Position numbers and translations under genes: made by a program. From Nostoc sp. S13 (GTDB taxonomy: Bacteria; Cyanobacteriota; Cyanobacteriia; Cyanobacteriales; Nostocaceae): 64,000 bases of DNA. The notes under the pieces were generated by a model. The model saw only the letters and a program-made list of their open reading frames with translations. It was not told where the DNA came from and did not search any database. Below are positions 52,539 through 60,659 of this stretch, piece by piece (position 1 is the stretch's first letter; each line of letters begins with the position of its first letter). The stretch is taken from NCBI RefSeq assembly GCF_029379315.1, contig NZ_JAQYWQ010000008.1:52394-116393 (forward strand), read 5' to 3'.

Positions 52539-55145
52539 TCGCAGTGCTGACACTCCCATAGGGCCACGAGTTACACCTAGCTGATTTTGCAGTTTCAACT
52601 CGCGCCATAGTTGGGAACCTGTAATCTCACCTTGCAATAATTGACTATAGCAATGTATTGTTTTACTCACTTGGTCTGAGGTTTCATTCACAAATTCAAT
52701 CCGAAAGTGACGTAATCCCAGTTCTATGAGGCGCTGTACGTACTCTGCTCCGGTTTGAGCAGTGCTGTTAAATACAGTATTGCGGCAACCTACATCTGCT
52801 TTGAGAACGTGTTCACTGCCTACACGGTCTTTTAATTTCACTTCATGCTTTTCACAAGGTCGTCCACAGTTTGTGTAGTCTGTCCCTGTCGATAGAAAAG
52901 CACAAAAAACACAATGCTCCATATGAAACATCGGCATATGCTGATGGATTGTCACCTCAAACCACTGGGGTGGACAGCTGGTGAGCAGGTCTTGCAGTTG
53001 GGTAATATTCAGGTCATAGGATGCCGTCAACCTTTCCAAACCAAAGCGTTGCTGAAAGTAGTCTGCTGTTAAAGGATTAGCAACGTTAAGCGAAAAATCT
53101 CCGATATAACGGTCTGCTGCAAAGAATTGCAGTTGGTCATAGTTTCGTATTAAATAGCCATCTGCCTCACAAGCACGTACTTGCTGTAAAATCCAGTTTT
53201 CCCCTGGTTTAGTAATTCGAGGAGGTGCAACCCAAATTGTGAGGAGTGGGGATTGTTGCCTTTGTTTATGTACTAGCTGCACCGCTTCTCGGTAGGCGCG
53301 GAGGTCTTCAAATTCACAGTACAGTGTTTCAATACCAGCTTTCAGGGCGGCTTGGAGTTGCTTGAGGTTTCGTACCAAGACTATGAGTGAAGGAGATGTA
53401 GCTTTAGCTTCCCGCAGAGTAGGAAATGAGGGTAATGAGGAAGGGAGTAAGTCTTGGAAAGAGACATCATAACGTAATTGCCAGCGTTTGGATTGACTTC
53501 GCAATTCTTCCAACTGCACCACGATTTCCCGCCGCATCCGGTTCAACTCACTTACAGGTAGCATAACAGTACTAGTGAGATAGTTGGTTAGCGTTCCCAA
53601 ACAGAAAGGTGTGTTACCGAGACGACCGAATTGTTCTTGTAAACGCTCTGTGTCTAGGGGTTTAGTGTGCGCTTCAAGCAGTGAAATTGCAGACTCAATT
53701 TGTACAATATTACCAAGTTGATCACGAGCGATCGCAATCAATGGCTGACCAACTTCTCCATAAACTTCTATATTAATGGGACGCTGAAATTGTGGGTTAT
53801 CGCCAGCAAAACTCTGACGCAGTTGCTTATCTAATTCTGGATCACTGGTTTTCCAAATGCGATCGCCTATATGCACCCGCCGCAGGTTCAAGTCATTTCG
53901 ACCAAAGGTTAGCATAGTTTCTTTACCTTTGGACACCACAGCATAAACCCGGCCGCCTTCTTCCTTGGCCTCTGGATGACCGCAGTCAAACACAATTCCA
54001 TCTCCTGGTTTGACAGGCGCTTCCAGTTTGACTGTTACCTGTTCGTTGTGGATGCGGGTGACTTCACCTAAATAAACCCCACGTTTTTTACCAAAGCGGG
54101 CGTGAACTAGTTCTTGATTATTAATCCCGCCAAACCAGCCCGTGTAGAGTCCGCGAGAAAATGCCATTTCTAAGTTGTAATGTTCTTGATTTGTTTGACC
54201 TCTCCCCCAACCCCTCTTTGAAACGGAGAGGGGAGCTTTTATTCCCCCTTCCCTTGTAGGAAAGGGGGTTAGGGGGTTAGGTCTTTCCAATTTCTCCATC
54301 ACCCCATCCAGGGCTTGCCGATAAACACGGGTGACATTAGCAACATACTCTGGAGCTTTCAGACGACCTTCAATTTTGAGACAAGTTACGCCTGATTTCA
54401 CTAAATCTGGTAAAACATCTAACCCTGCTAAGTCTTGAGGACTAAGTAAATATTTGCGTTCTTTTAAATTCACAACTTCCCCATCAGCGATTAAATCGTA
54501 GGGCATCCGGCAAGCTTGGGCACATTCGCCTCGGTTGGCAGAACGTCCGCCTAAAGCCTCACTAGTCAAGCACTGACCGGAATACGCCACGCACAAAGCA
54601 CCGTGAACAAAGACTTCCAAGGGCAGCGAAGCTTCTTGTTGGGCAATCTGCTGCTGAATTTTATTGATTTCCTGAAGAGAACATTCACGCGCCAGCACCA
54701 CCAATTGACAGCCGAGGGACTTGGCAAATTCCACCCCAGCCGCACTGGTGATCGTCATTTGCGTGGAAGCATGGATGGGAAAATCAGGTGATAGATGACG
54801 GATGAGACGGCATATACCCACATCTTGGACAATCACCGCATCCACACCTGCTGCAATAATTGTGCGGAGATATTGCTGCGCTTCTGCTAGTTCTTTGGGA
54901 AATATTAGTGTGTTGACAGTGACATAACCCTTTACGCCCCGACGGTGCAGAAATGTCATCAATTGGGGTAAGTCTGCCTCAGTAAAATTTTGTGCCCGCA
55001 TTCTGGCGTTAAACCGATCCAAACCGAAGTAAATCGCATCTGCCCCATTTTCCACAGCAGCTTTAGCACAGTCCCAATTACCTGCTGGCGCGAGTAGTTC
55101 AGGACGTTGAGGGGATAGTTGGGAAAGGGAGATATTGCTTTTCAT
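52533..55145 (-). CDS. U32 family peptidase (DUF3656-containing), RlhA-like
   Basis: An 870-residue protein of peptidase family U32, long type. N-terminal: LLAPAGNWDCAKAAVENGADAIYFGL, then ASTQMTITSAAGVEFAKSLGC, HGALCVAYSGQC and GGRSANRGECAQACRMPY with the conserved Cys set. C-terminal: MFHMEHCVFCAFLSTG and NCGRPCEKHEV, further Cys-rich sites. Characterised relatives (RlhA/TrhP) modify RNA by hydroxylation instead of cleaving peptides, so an RNA role is likely. Residues about 288-317 (PNPLTPFPTREGG..RGWGRGQ) are repeat-derived (54197-54284). It overlaps the Uma2 pseudogene end by six bases. Confidence 0.88.
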   Translation of the reverse strand: MKSNISLSQLSPQRPELLAPAGNWDCAKAAVENGADAIYFGLDRFNARMRAQNFTEADLPQLMTFLHRRGVKGYVTVNTLIFPKELAEAQQYLRTIIAAGVDAVIVQDVGICRLIRHLSPDFPIHASTQMTITSAAGVEFAKSLGCQLVVLARECSLQEINKIQQQIAQQEASLPLEVFVHGALCVAYSGQCLTSEALGGRSANRGECAQACRMPYDLIADGEVVNLKERKYLLSPQDLAGLDVLPDLVKSGVTCLKIEGRLKAPEYVANVTRVYRQALDGVMEKLERPNPLTPFPTREGGIKAPLSVSKRGWGRGQTNQEHYNLEMAFSRGLYTGWFGGINNQELVHARFGKKRGVYLGEVTRIHNEQVTVKLEAPVKPGDGIVFDCGHPEAKEEGGRVYAVVSKGKETMLTFGRNDLNLRRVHIGDRIWKTSDPELDKQLRQSFAGDNPQFQRPINIEVYGEVGQPLIAIARDQLGNIVQIESAISLLEAHTKPLDTERLQEQFGRLGNTPFCLGTLTNYLTSTVMLPVSELNRMRREIVVQLEELRSQSKRWQLRYDVSFQDLLPSSLPSFPTLREAKATSPSLIVLVRNLKQLQAALKAGIETLYCEFEDLRAYREAVQLVHKQRQQSPLLTIWVAPPRITKPGENWILQQVRACEADGYLIRNYDQLQFFAADRYIGDFSLNVANPLTADYFQQRFGLERLTASYDLNITQLQDLLTSCPPQWFEVTIHQHMPMFHMEHCVFCAFLSTGTDYTNCGRPCEKHEVKLKDRVGSEHVLKADVGCRNTVFNSTAQTGAEYVQRLIELGLRHFRIEFVNETSDQVSKTIHCYSQLLQGEITGSQLWRELKLQNQLGVTRGPMGVSALRS
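54197..54284 (-). repeat. 88-bp dispersed hairpin repeat (family N) inside the U32 gene
   Basis: From GACCTCTCCCCC to GGGGTTAGGTCT on the + strand. The same element, 77 bp long, lies in the spacer at 31420-31496. Here it is translated without a stop as NPLTPFPTREGG... about 30 residues, between the conserved VYRQALDGVMEK and NLEMAFSRGLYTGW blocks. Confidence 0.85.
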
Positions 55146-55457
55146 CAGATTTAGGGAGGGTTAACTAGCACCATAGTGATTTTATCTAAGTTGTCGAGGA
55201 ATGGTGGGAAAGGGTAGCTAGAGGCGATCGCTATTTAAAATTAACAGAAGTTCAATAATTCCTTATGACTGTTTTTAAGTATTTTCCTTAATAATTTTAG
55301 ATTTTCTTATTTTACTTATTACTTATTTCAGTAAATATGCGGTAATAGATATAGATTTATGCAAACTATTATAGATTAAGTATTTTGGGAATTTTCTAAT
55401 CTAAATTTTGAGAATTTTCAATTAAATACATTACAAGATATATACAGATGAAAGTAT
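55146..55457. other. AT-rich divergent spacer
   Basis: 312 bp between the U32 gene (-) and the GT2 gene (+). Strongly AT-rich, with a HIP1 octamer at about 55224-55231. No gene, array or clear hairpin was recognised. Confidence 0.45.
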
Positions 55458-56390
55458 ATGGAACAGCCACTTGTATCTATTGTAATTGCAACATATAATA
55501 GAGCCTCAAGTTTACGTAGCTATAGTTTTCCAGCGATCGCTAAACTCAACTATCCAAACTATGAGGTAGTAATAGTTGATGATGCCTCAACAGACGATAC
55601 ACAAAGTTTTCTCAAGACTGGTGACGAGAATATAAAAAACCTTCTTGTTCTAAGGAATAATCAAAACAAAGGAGCTTGCTTTTCTAGAAATCTCGGTGTT
55701 GCTCACACCAAAGGTAAGATTATTGTCCTAATGGACGACGATGTAAGTCCATTCCCTGATTGCTTTAATGAATTAATTAAAGTCTACACAGAAGATCCAG
55801 ATGTGATGACTATTTGGGGATGTATTTACGAACAAGGTGGTTCTAGCAAAGGAACAATAACATTTGGTACTGGTAGCCTCTGGTCATTACGACGAGAAAT
55901 GTTTGATCATTTTCGCTTCGATACAAATCTTCGATATTTTAGAAGCAGTGCTTGCGACGAACACGAGTTAGCACGACGAATACAAAAGCATGGTTTTAAG
56001 ATTATTAAGGCTAAAACAGTCAAAGCAGATCATTTCCAGGCTCCTGCTGAAAATAGAATCTGGAGAGGACTAGGCGGAGATTTGAATTATCTTTATGAAA
56101 AGTTGAAATATGGATCTGTTCTCCAGTACTATGCATTGTTAATTCTTGGGTTTATATTGATACTAAAACGACTACTGCCAAAAGTAGAGTTGAATAAAAG
56201 CTTTAATAATCATCCTTATCATCAAGTTCTACAAACACCGAATCGTCTATTTTTATTTATCAAAAAGCGAGAATTTTATCTAGCTGGAAAATTGTTGTTT
56301 TATATTATGGTAGATATTCCATTCAGAGCTAAAACGAAGGAAATTGGCGAATCATTTGCTAAAACCTATAGCACTAAATGGCCTGCATGA
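55458..56390 (+). CDS. Glycosyltransferase family 2
   Basis: A 310-residue GT-A enzyme: VSIVIATYNRASSLR, VVIVDDASTDDTQSFL, NKGACFSRNLGVAHTKG, and the metal site IVLMDDDVSPF (DDD). A conserved acceptor region FRSSACDEHELARRIQKHGFKII follows, and one hydrophobic segment (LQYYALLILGFILILKRL) near residues 225-243 suggests membrane association. It probably adds a sugar to a polysaccharide or glycolipid. The donor is unknown. It is isolated from the polysaccharide cluster at 27-31 kb. Confidence 0.88.
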   Translation: MEQPLVSIVIATYNRASSLRSYSFPAIAKLNYPNYEVVIVDDASTDDTQSFLKTGDENIKNLLVLRNNQNKGACFSRNLGVAHTKGKIIVLMDDDVSPFPDCFNELIKVYTEDPDVMTIWGCIYEQGGSSKGTITFGTGSLWSLRREMFDHFRFDTNLRYFRSSACDEHELARRIQKHGFKIIKAKTVKADHFQAPAENRIWRGLGGDLNYLYEKLKYGSVLQYYALLILGFILILKRLLPKVELNKSFNNHPYHQVLQTPNRLFLFIKKREFYLAGKLLFYIMVDIPFRAKTKEIGESFAKTYSTKWPA

Positions 56391-56529
56391 TATTGTCTGT
56401 CTTCTGCTTAGTTTATCTAGTTGATAGGATTTTACCAAATCAAACAGACTACCCCACTAAAATTTCATTCTTTAGCATCAGTGCTTTCAGCTTTTGGTTC
56501 AACAGGCTTAAAATCATACTAGAGGAATT

Positions 56530-56865
56530 GCTAAAACATTTATAGCAATTCCGGCATCAGCAAGCTTGAAGATTGATGGCTATTATACTGTCAGTGCCAG
56601 CGTTATTGAGTATGAATCCTTACCAAAATCTGATCAGAGTGGAATGCCAACTTATCCGATTCCAGTAATGCTGATTGGGAGATTAGCTGTAGATAATTCG
56701 GTTAAAGGACAAGGTTTGGGAGGCAAATTGTTAGTTGATGCTCTCTATCGTGCTGTTCGTGCTTCTCAATAAATTAGAATATATGCTGTCAGAGGTGATG
56801 CTATCGATTTGCAAGCAAAGGAATTTTATCTCAAGTATGAGTTTATTCCTTTTCAAGACAATTAA
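56530..56865 (+). pseudogene. GNAT acetyltransferase remnant
   Basis: A frame reading KTFIAIPASASLKIDGYYTVSAS, then IGRLAVDNSVKGQGLGGKLLVDALYRAV, then an in-frame TAA (56770-56772), and then IRIYAVRGDAIDLQAKEFYLKYEFIPFQDN to a TAA at 56863. This is the core of the short GNAT toxins (GQGLGG is the acetyl-CoA loop) of TacA/T type. The N-terminus and any antitoxin partner are missing, and a stop splits it. It is a decayed gene; the piece from 56566 to 56772 is the only clean frame. Confidence 0.7.
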
Positions 56866-56962
56866 CTCTCACTATTTCTGCCGATAGCAACGATAGTTAG
56901 AGAGTTTAGTTGCTTTGGACACGCTACACCAACGTAAAGGTCCTGTAATAATAAATAGACAT

Positions 56963-58102
56963 TCATTCTTCTAACTCCTCTTTGCAACTTTCAGCAGCTT
57001 GGCGTAGTGCGAGGAATGCCTCTTTTAAAGGTTGGCTTACAGCACTGTCAGGTTCATCAAGTACTAATTGTTGATATGCCTCCAAAAAAACCATTCGTAA
57101 TCGATGGAAAAGATGTAGGAAATGACGAATAAAACTGATACAATCCAGAACTACAAGTTCAATTCCACCTGTTTGTTCATAAATGCCTGAAGCATATTCT
57201 TGAACAGATTGATCAATCAAGTATGTAGTTATAAAGATATAGTTGTCAATATTTTGACGAGAATTTCTAATTTTCTGGATGGCACGGTTAATATCATCCA
57301 CCGTAACCTTCTTCATTTTCATTTCATAGCTAGTAATTACATTCTCTTCGTTGAGAAGTATAATTTCTACATCTCCAAGTGCCCCTGTTTGCTCATCCGC
57401 AGCATTATGGCTTGCAAGAACTAGATGGCTTTGTCCCAAATAAGCTGAAGCCGCTTGGTAAGCAGCAGCTACAATCAGAACAGGCAAGCGACTAGAATGA
57501 CGACAGTTCAAGTGCTGCTCAATCAACTTGACAATTGTTTCAGTAGAGAGCGGAGTCCCACCTTCAACTGTTCTCAAATCTGCCAGCAGACTAGCAATAC
57601 GTTGACGCTTTTCGTTTTTAACGATTAAAAGATATCTGATAGTTTCGGCAAGCATATCTTCAGCTAAGACTCTACCTGAATAAACGTCATCAAGCAGGTA
57701 AAGTACAGTTTTGTAAAGAATTGGAGGTTTGCCGACTAAATTTACTTCAGGTGTAAGAAAAATATTTCGATTACGCAGTGCTGGAGTGAGGAAAGCCGTT
57801 GTTGGGTTACATGGTAATTCGTGTTTATTAATAAAGCTCGTAATATATCTTTCATCGTATGTCCGGCCTGAATAACAGTCTAAACCACCAATTTCGGTAT
57901 AGGGTTTGCGAATATCTAGATTTGGTTTATGAGATTTTGCCAAACAACAGGCTAACAGCAATCGAACACCCGCTCGATTTTGAGGGTTACGACACACAAA
58001 TTCCACATTACTAGAGATAGCAGTATCATCTATAACTGGTTGTGTCAAATCGAAAACAACCCTTTCAAAAGCTAAATCAAGGATAGCTGCTGGGGTTGAC
58101 AT
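56963..58102 (-). CDS. Type II restriction endonuclease, SacI-family candidate
   Basis: A 379-residue protein whose start overlaps the end of the upstream methylase by 31 bp. Conserved-looking blocks: NPQNRAGVRLLLACCLAK, KPYTEIGGLDCYSGRTYDERYI, NPTTAFLTPALRN and HNAADEQTGALGDVEIILL. The segment GALGDVEII..SYEMKMKKV has the Asp..Glu-x-Lys spacing of a PD-(D/E)xK nuclease site. From memory these blocks resemble the SacI endonuclease family. The recognition sequence cannot be deduced. Context with a Dam-type methylase strongly supports a restriction role. Confidence 0.65.
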   Translation of the reverse strand: MSTPAAILDLAFERVVFDLTQPVIDDTAISSNVEFVCRNPQNRAGVRLLLACCLAKSHKPNLDIRKPYTEIGGLDCYSGRTYDERYITSFINKHELPCNPTTAFLTPALRNRNIFLTPEVNLVGKPPILYKTVLYLLDDVYSGRVLAEDMLAETIRYLLIVKNEKRQRIASLLADLRTVEGGTPLSTETIVKLIEQHLNCRHSSRLPVLIVAAAYQAASAYLGQSHLVLASHNAADEQTGALGDVEIILLNEENVITSYEMKMKKVTVDDINRAIQKIRNSRQNIDNYIFITTYLIDQSVQEYASGIYEQTGGIELVVLDCISFIRHFLHLFHRLRMVFLEAYQQLVLDEPDSAVSQPLKEAFLALRQAAESCKEELEE

Positions 58103-58965
58103 TGAGATTTTGCCTGTTGTGTCTGAGTGCTATTAACAGTATTTTTTGTAATATCGTCTAGCGCATAATTTACCCACAGGGTTTCCGTTCGCAATCCTTT
58201 TGTAGAATGGCAAACTTTAGTGGGTGCTTCGATGCTTTTCCAATCACTATAAAGTTCTTCCATAAGAGAGCATTGATAACTTGAGATAGCAACTTTGCCT
58301 TTGATATTATGAAGAATATTACTCAGTTCCCGATGTTGTTCATCTGTCATCTCATAAGCGTAAGCTTGACGATCGCCTCTTGAAGCATGTGGATACGGAG
58401 GATCGCAATAAAACAAAGTCTCTTCAGAATCGTAGCGTTGAATCACTTTAATTGCTGAGTCATGCTCAATCTGAACTCGTAAAAGTCTTTGAACAATCCC
58501 AGGCAAATCTTCTACACTTCCTAACCATCTGGAAACTGCACCAGCCATCCCTGCACGGCTTGTTAGTTTACAGTGTGCCCACCTACCAGAACTTGCCTTC
58601 TGTGCTAACCCAGTTCTAACCTGTCTAGCTCTGATGAAGAATCGTCTAGCTCTTTCAAAATCAGATAAATCTTGGGTAGGCTCAGAGATTGCTATCTCGA
58701 ATTCTTCACGAGAAAAGGGAGTCAGACCAATAGCTTCAATTAAACTTTCTTTTTGCTCCCTCAATACACGAAAAAAGTTTACTAATTCACCATCAAAGTC
58801 ATTGTACGTTTCTAATGGTGAAGGATGACGATTGAGCAAAACTGCCGCTGAACCTCCAAATGGTTCACAGTAATGTTGGGCATTTGGTAATAGAGGTAAA
58901 AGCCAATCAAGATGGCTGAACTTCCCACCATACCAGCCAAAAGCTATCAGCTTGGTTTTACCCAT
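58072..58965 (-). CDS. DNA adenine-N6 methyltransferase, D12/Dam class
   Basis: About 297 residues from ATG 58965 (MGKTKLIAFGWYGGKFSH). The SAM-binding FGWYGGKFSHLDWLLPLLP region is followed by HYCEPFGGSAAVLLNRHPS, and catalytic motif IV appears as CDPPYPHA. An insertion for DNA recognition lies between (SGRWAHCKLTSRAGMAG). D12 enzymes methylate adenine N6. The frame is open upstream to 59028, but ATG 58965 has AAGGA close upstream and matches the family start. It forms a restriction-modification pair with 56963-58102. Confidence 0.9.
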   Translation of the reverse strand: MGKTKLIAFGWYGGKFSHLDWLLPLLPNAQHYCEPFGGSAAVLLNRHPSPLETYNDFDGELVNFFRVLREQKESLIEAIGLTPFSREEFEIAISEPTQDLSDFERARRFFIRARQVRTGLAQKASSGRWAHCKLTSRAGMAGAVSRWLGSVEDLPGIVQRLLRVQIEHDSAIKVIQRYDSEETLFYCDPPYPHASRGDRQAYAYEMTDEQHRELSNILHNIKGKVAISSYQCSLMEELYSDWKSIEAPTKVCHSTKGLRTETLWVNYALDDITKNTVNSTQTQQAKSQCQPQQLSLI

Positions 58966-59051
58966 TTTTTTATCCTTGTAGAGTAGGCTTCTAATCTTTA
59001 AAAAGAGGTCTAAAATACTATGGCACAAAAGTATGAAATCAGCGATATCTT

Positions 59052-59093
59052 CTGTACGAGACCCTATGCGTAGCTTGCTTGCCCGTAGGGGTA
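59052..59093. repeat. Third, diverged copy of the 47-bp repeat
   Basis: CTGTACGAGACCCTATGCG...CCCGTAGGGGTA resembles the + strand form of 38487-38533 (ACCAGACCCTGCGCGTAGCTTGCTT). Here it lies in the spacer between the methylase and glcE. Confidence 0.7.
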
Positions 59094-59225
59094 CACTGTT
59101 AGTCTAAATTCTTAACCCCCGACAATTGGGCTGTTTTCTGATGACTGACGGTAACAATCCGCTTTTTTGGTCAGTTTAGCCGGTAAATTAGATGTAGGGC
59201 GTAAAAAATAAACTAAATCAAAGCG

Positions 59226-60575
59226 ATGTCTAACGACAAGCCGCAAGGCGTGTGCGCTTCTTATTTTGCATCTATCGTCGGGGAAGAAAATGCTGTTTGC
59301 CTTTGGGAAAATATCGAACTAGGTCAGCAAAAACGTATCCAACAGGCTATAGCTTCTGGAAATTCACCCAGTTGTATCGTCTATCCCCGCAGCCAAGAAC
59401 AGCTAGCTGCTGTCATCGCCACAGCTCACACAAACAACTGGCGCGTCCTCTCCTGTGGTAGTGGCAGTAAACTCAGCTGGGGCGGTTTAGTTAAGGGCGT
59501 TGATGTCGTAGTCAGTACAGAACGCATCAACCAACTGATTGAACACGCTGTTGGGGATTTCACTGTCACGGTAGAAGCTGGGATGAAATTCTCTCATCTC
59601 CAAGCACTTTTAGGAAAGTCGCGGCAATTTCTTGCCATTGACCCCACAGCCCCAGAGTCGGCAACCATTGGCGGTATTGTCGCCACCGGTGATACAGGTT
59701 CTCTGCGGCAACGTTATGGTAGTGTGCGCGACCAGTTACTAGGTATTACCTTTGTGCGTGCTGATGGACAAGTCGCCAAAGCTGGGGGAAGAGTAGTCAA
59801 AAATGTTGCCGGATATGACTTGATGAAGTTGCTTACTGGGTCTTATGGCACATTAGGAGTTATTAGTCAACTAACTTTTCGCCTGTATCCGCTACCAGAA
59901 GCATCGGGCACGGTGGTACTAACAGGCAGTGCAGAGGCTGTGTCTCAAGCTGCTAATATCCTTCGAGGTTCGGCGTTAACACCAGTCCAGGCTGATTTGC
60001 TATCAACTAAACTGGTGTCCAGCTTAGGTTTGGGTCAAGGACTAGGATTAATTGCCCGCTTTCAAAGTATTAATGAGAGTGTTAAGGAACAGTCAAACCG
60101 AGTTTTGGAAGTAGGGCAAAAGTTAGGTTTAGATGGGGCAATTTTTGCAGATGATGATGAAGTTACTCTATGGCAGAGATTGCAAGAACGAATACATACT
60201 ACTGCTACAGAATCAGTAATTACCTGCAAAATAGGAGTGTTACCGACTGCTGCCGTAGAAATTTTGACCCAGGTAGAGTTGGGTTTAATTCATATAAGTA
60301 GTGGTTTGGGTTTGTTACAATTAGAGGATAAAAATCAGGTTTTGAAAGTGCGCGACGAGCTAGGCTCTGCCAAAAGCGATGCCTACGGCGGGCTACGCCT
60401 ACGCACTCAAGCTCATAGAGGTTTTTTAACAATATTGTCAGCACCAGTGACGGTTAAACAACAAATAGATGTTTGGGGCTACACGGAAAATGCTTTGCCA
60501 TTGATGCGCCGTATTAAGGAACAGTTTGATAGTAAGAATATTTTAAGTCCTGGTCGGTTTGTGGGTGGGATTTAA
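59226..60575 (+). CDS. glcE: Glycolate dehydrogenase FAD-binding subunit GlcE
   Basis: A 449-residue FAD-binding (PCMH-type) oxidoreductase. Seen: the FAD loop VLSCGSGSKLSWGG, the PTAPESATIGGIVATGDTGSLRQRYGSVRDQLLG region, GRVVKNVAGYDLMKLLTGSYGTLGVI and the C-terminal IKEQFDSKNILSPGRFVGG. With GlcD and GlcF it oxidises glycolate to glyoxylate in photorespiration. Residues 384-394 (SDAYGGLRLRT) derive from a dispersed repeat (60376-60404). The glcF gene follows 84 bp later; glcD is not in the window. Confidence 0.92.
   Translation: MSNDKPQGVCASYFASIVGEENAVCLWENIELGQQKRIQQAIASGNSPSCIVYPRSQEQLAAVIATAHTNNWRVLSCGSGSKLSWGGLVKGVDVVVSTERINQLIEHAVGDFTVTVEAGMKFSHLQALLGKSRQFLAIDPTAPESATIGGIVATGDTGSLRQRYGSVRDQLLGITFVRADGQVAKAGGRVVKNVAGYDLMKLLTGSYGTLGVISQLTFRLYPLPEASGTVVLTGSAEAVSQAANILRGSALTPVQADLLSTKLVSSLGLGQGLGLIARFQSINESVKEQSNRVLEVGQKLGLDGAIFADDDEVTLWQRLQERIHTTATESVITCKIGVLPTAAVEILTQVELGLIHISSGLGLLQLEDKNQVLKVRDELGSAKSDAYGGLRLRTQAHRGFLTILSAPVTVKQQIDVWGYTENALPLMRRIKEQFDSKNILSPGRFVGGI
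60376..60404 (+). repeat. 29-bp dispersed repeat inside glcE
   Basis: GCGATGCCTACGGCGGGCTACGCCTACGC-type element, read in frame as SDAYGGLRLR. It is related to 49103-49131 in the ABC lipoprotein gene. Confidence 0.75.
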
Positions 60576-60659
60576 TTTTAACGTAGACGCGGAGCGGCTT
60601 CCCGCAGGGTACCGCAGAGACGTTGAGGGCGCTGAGATAGAGAGGAGAAAGAGAGAAAT

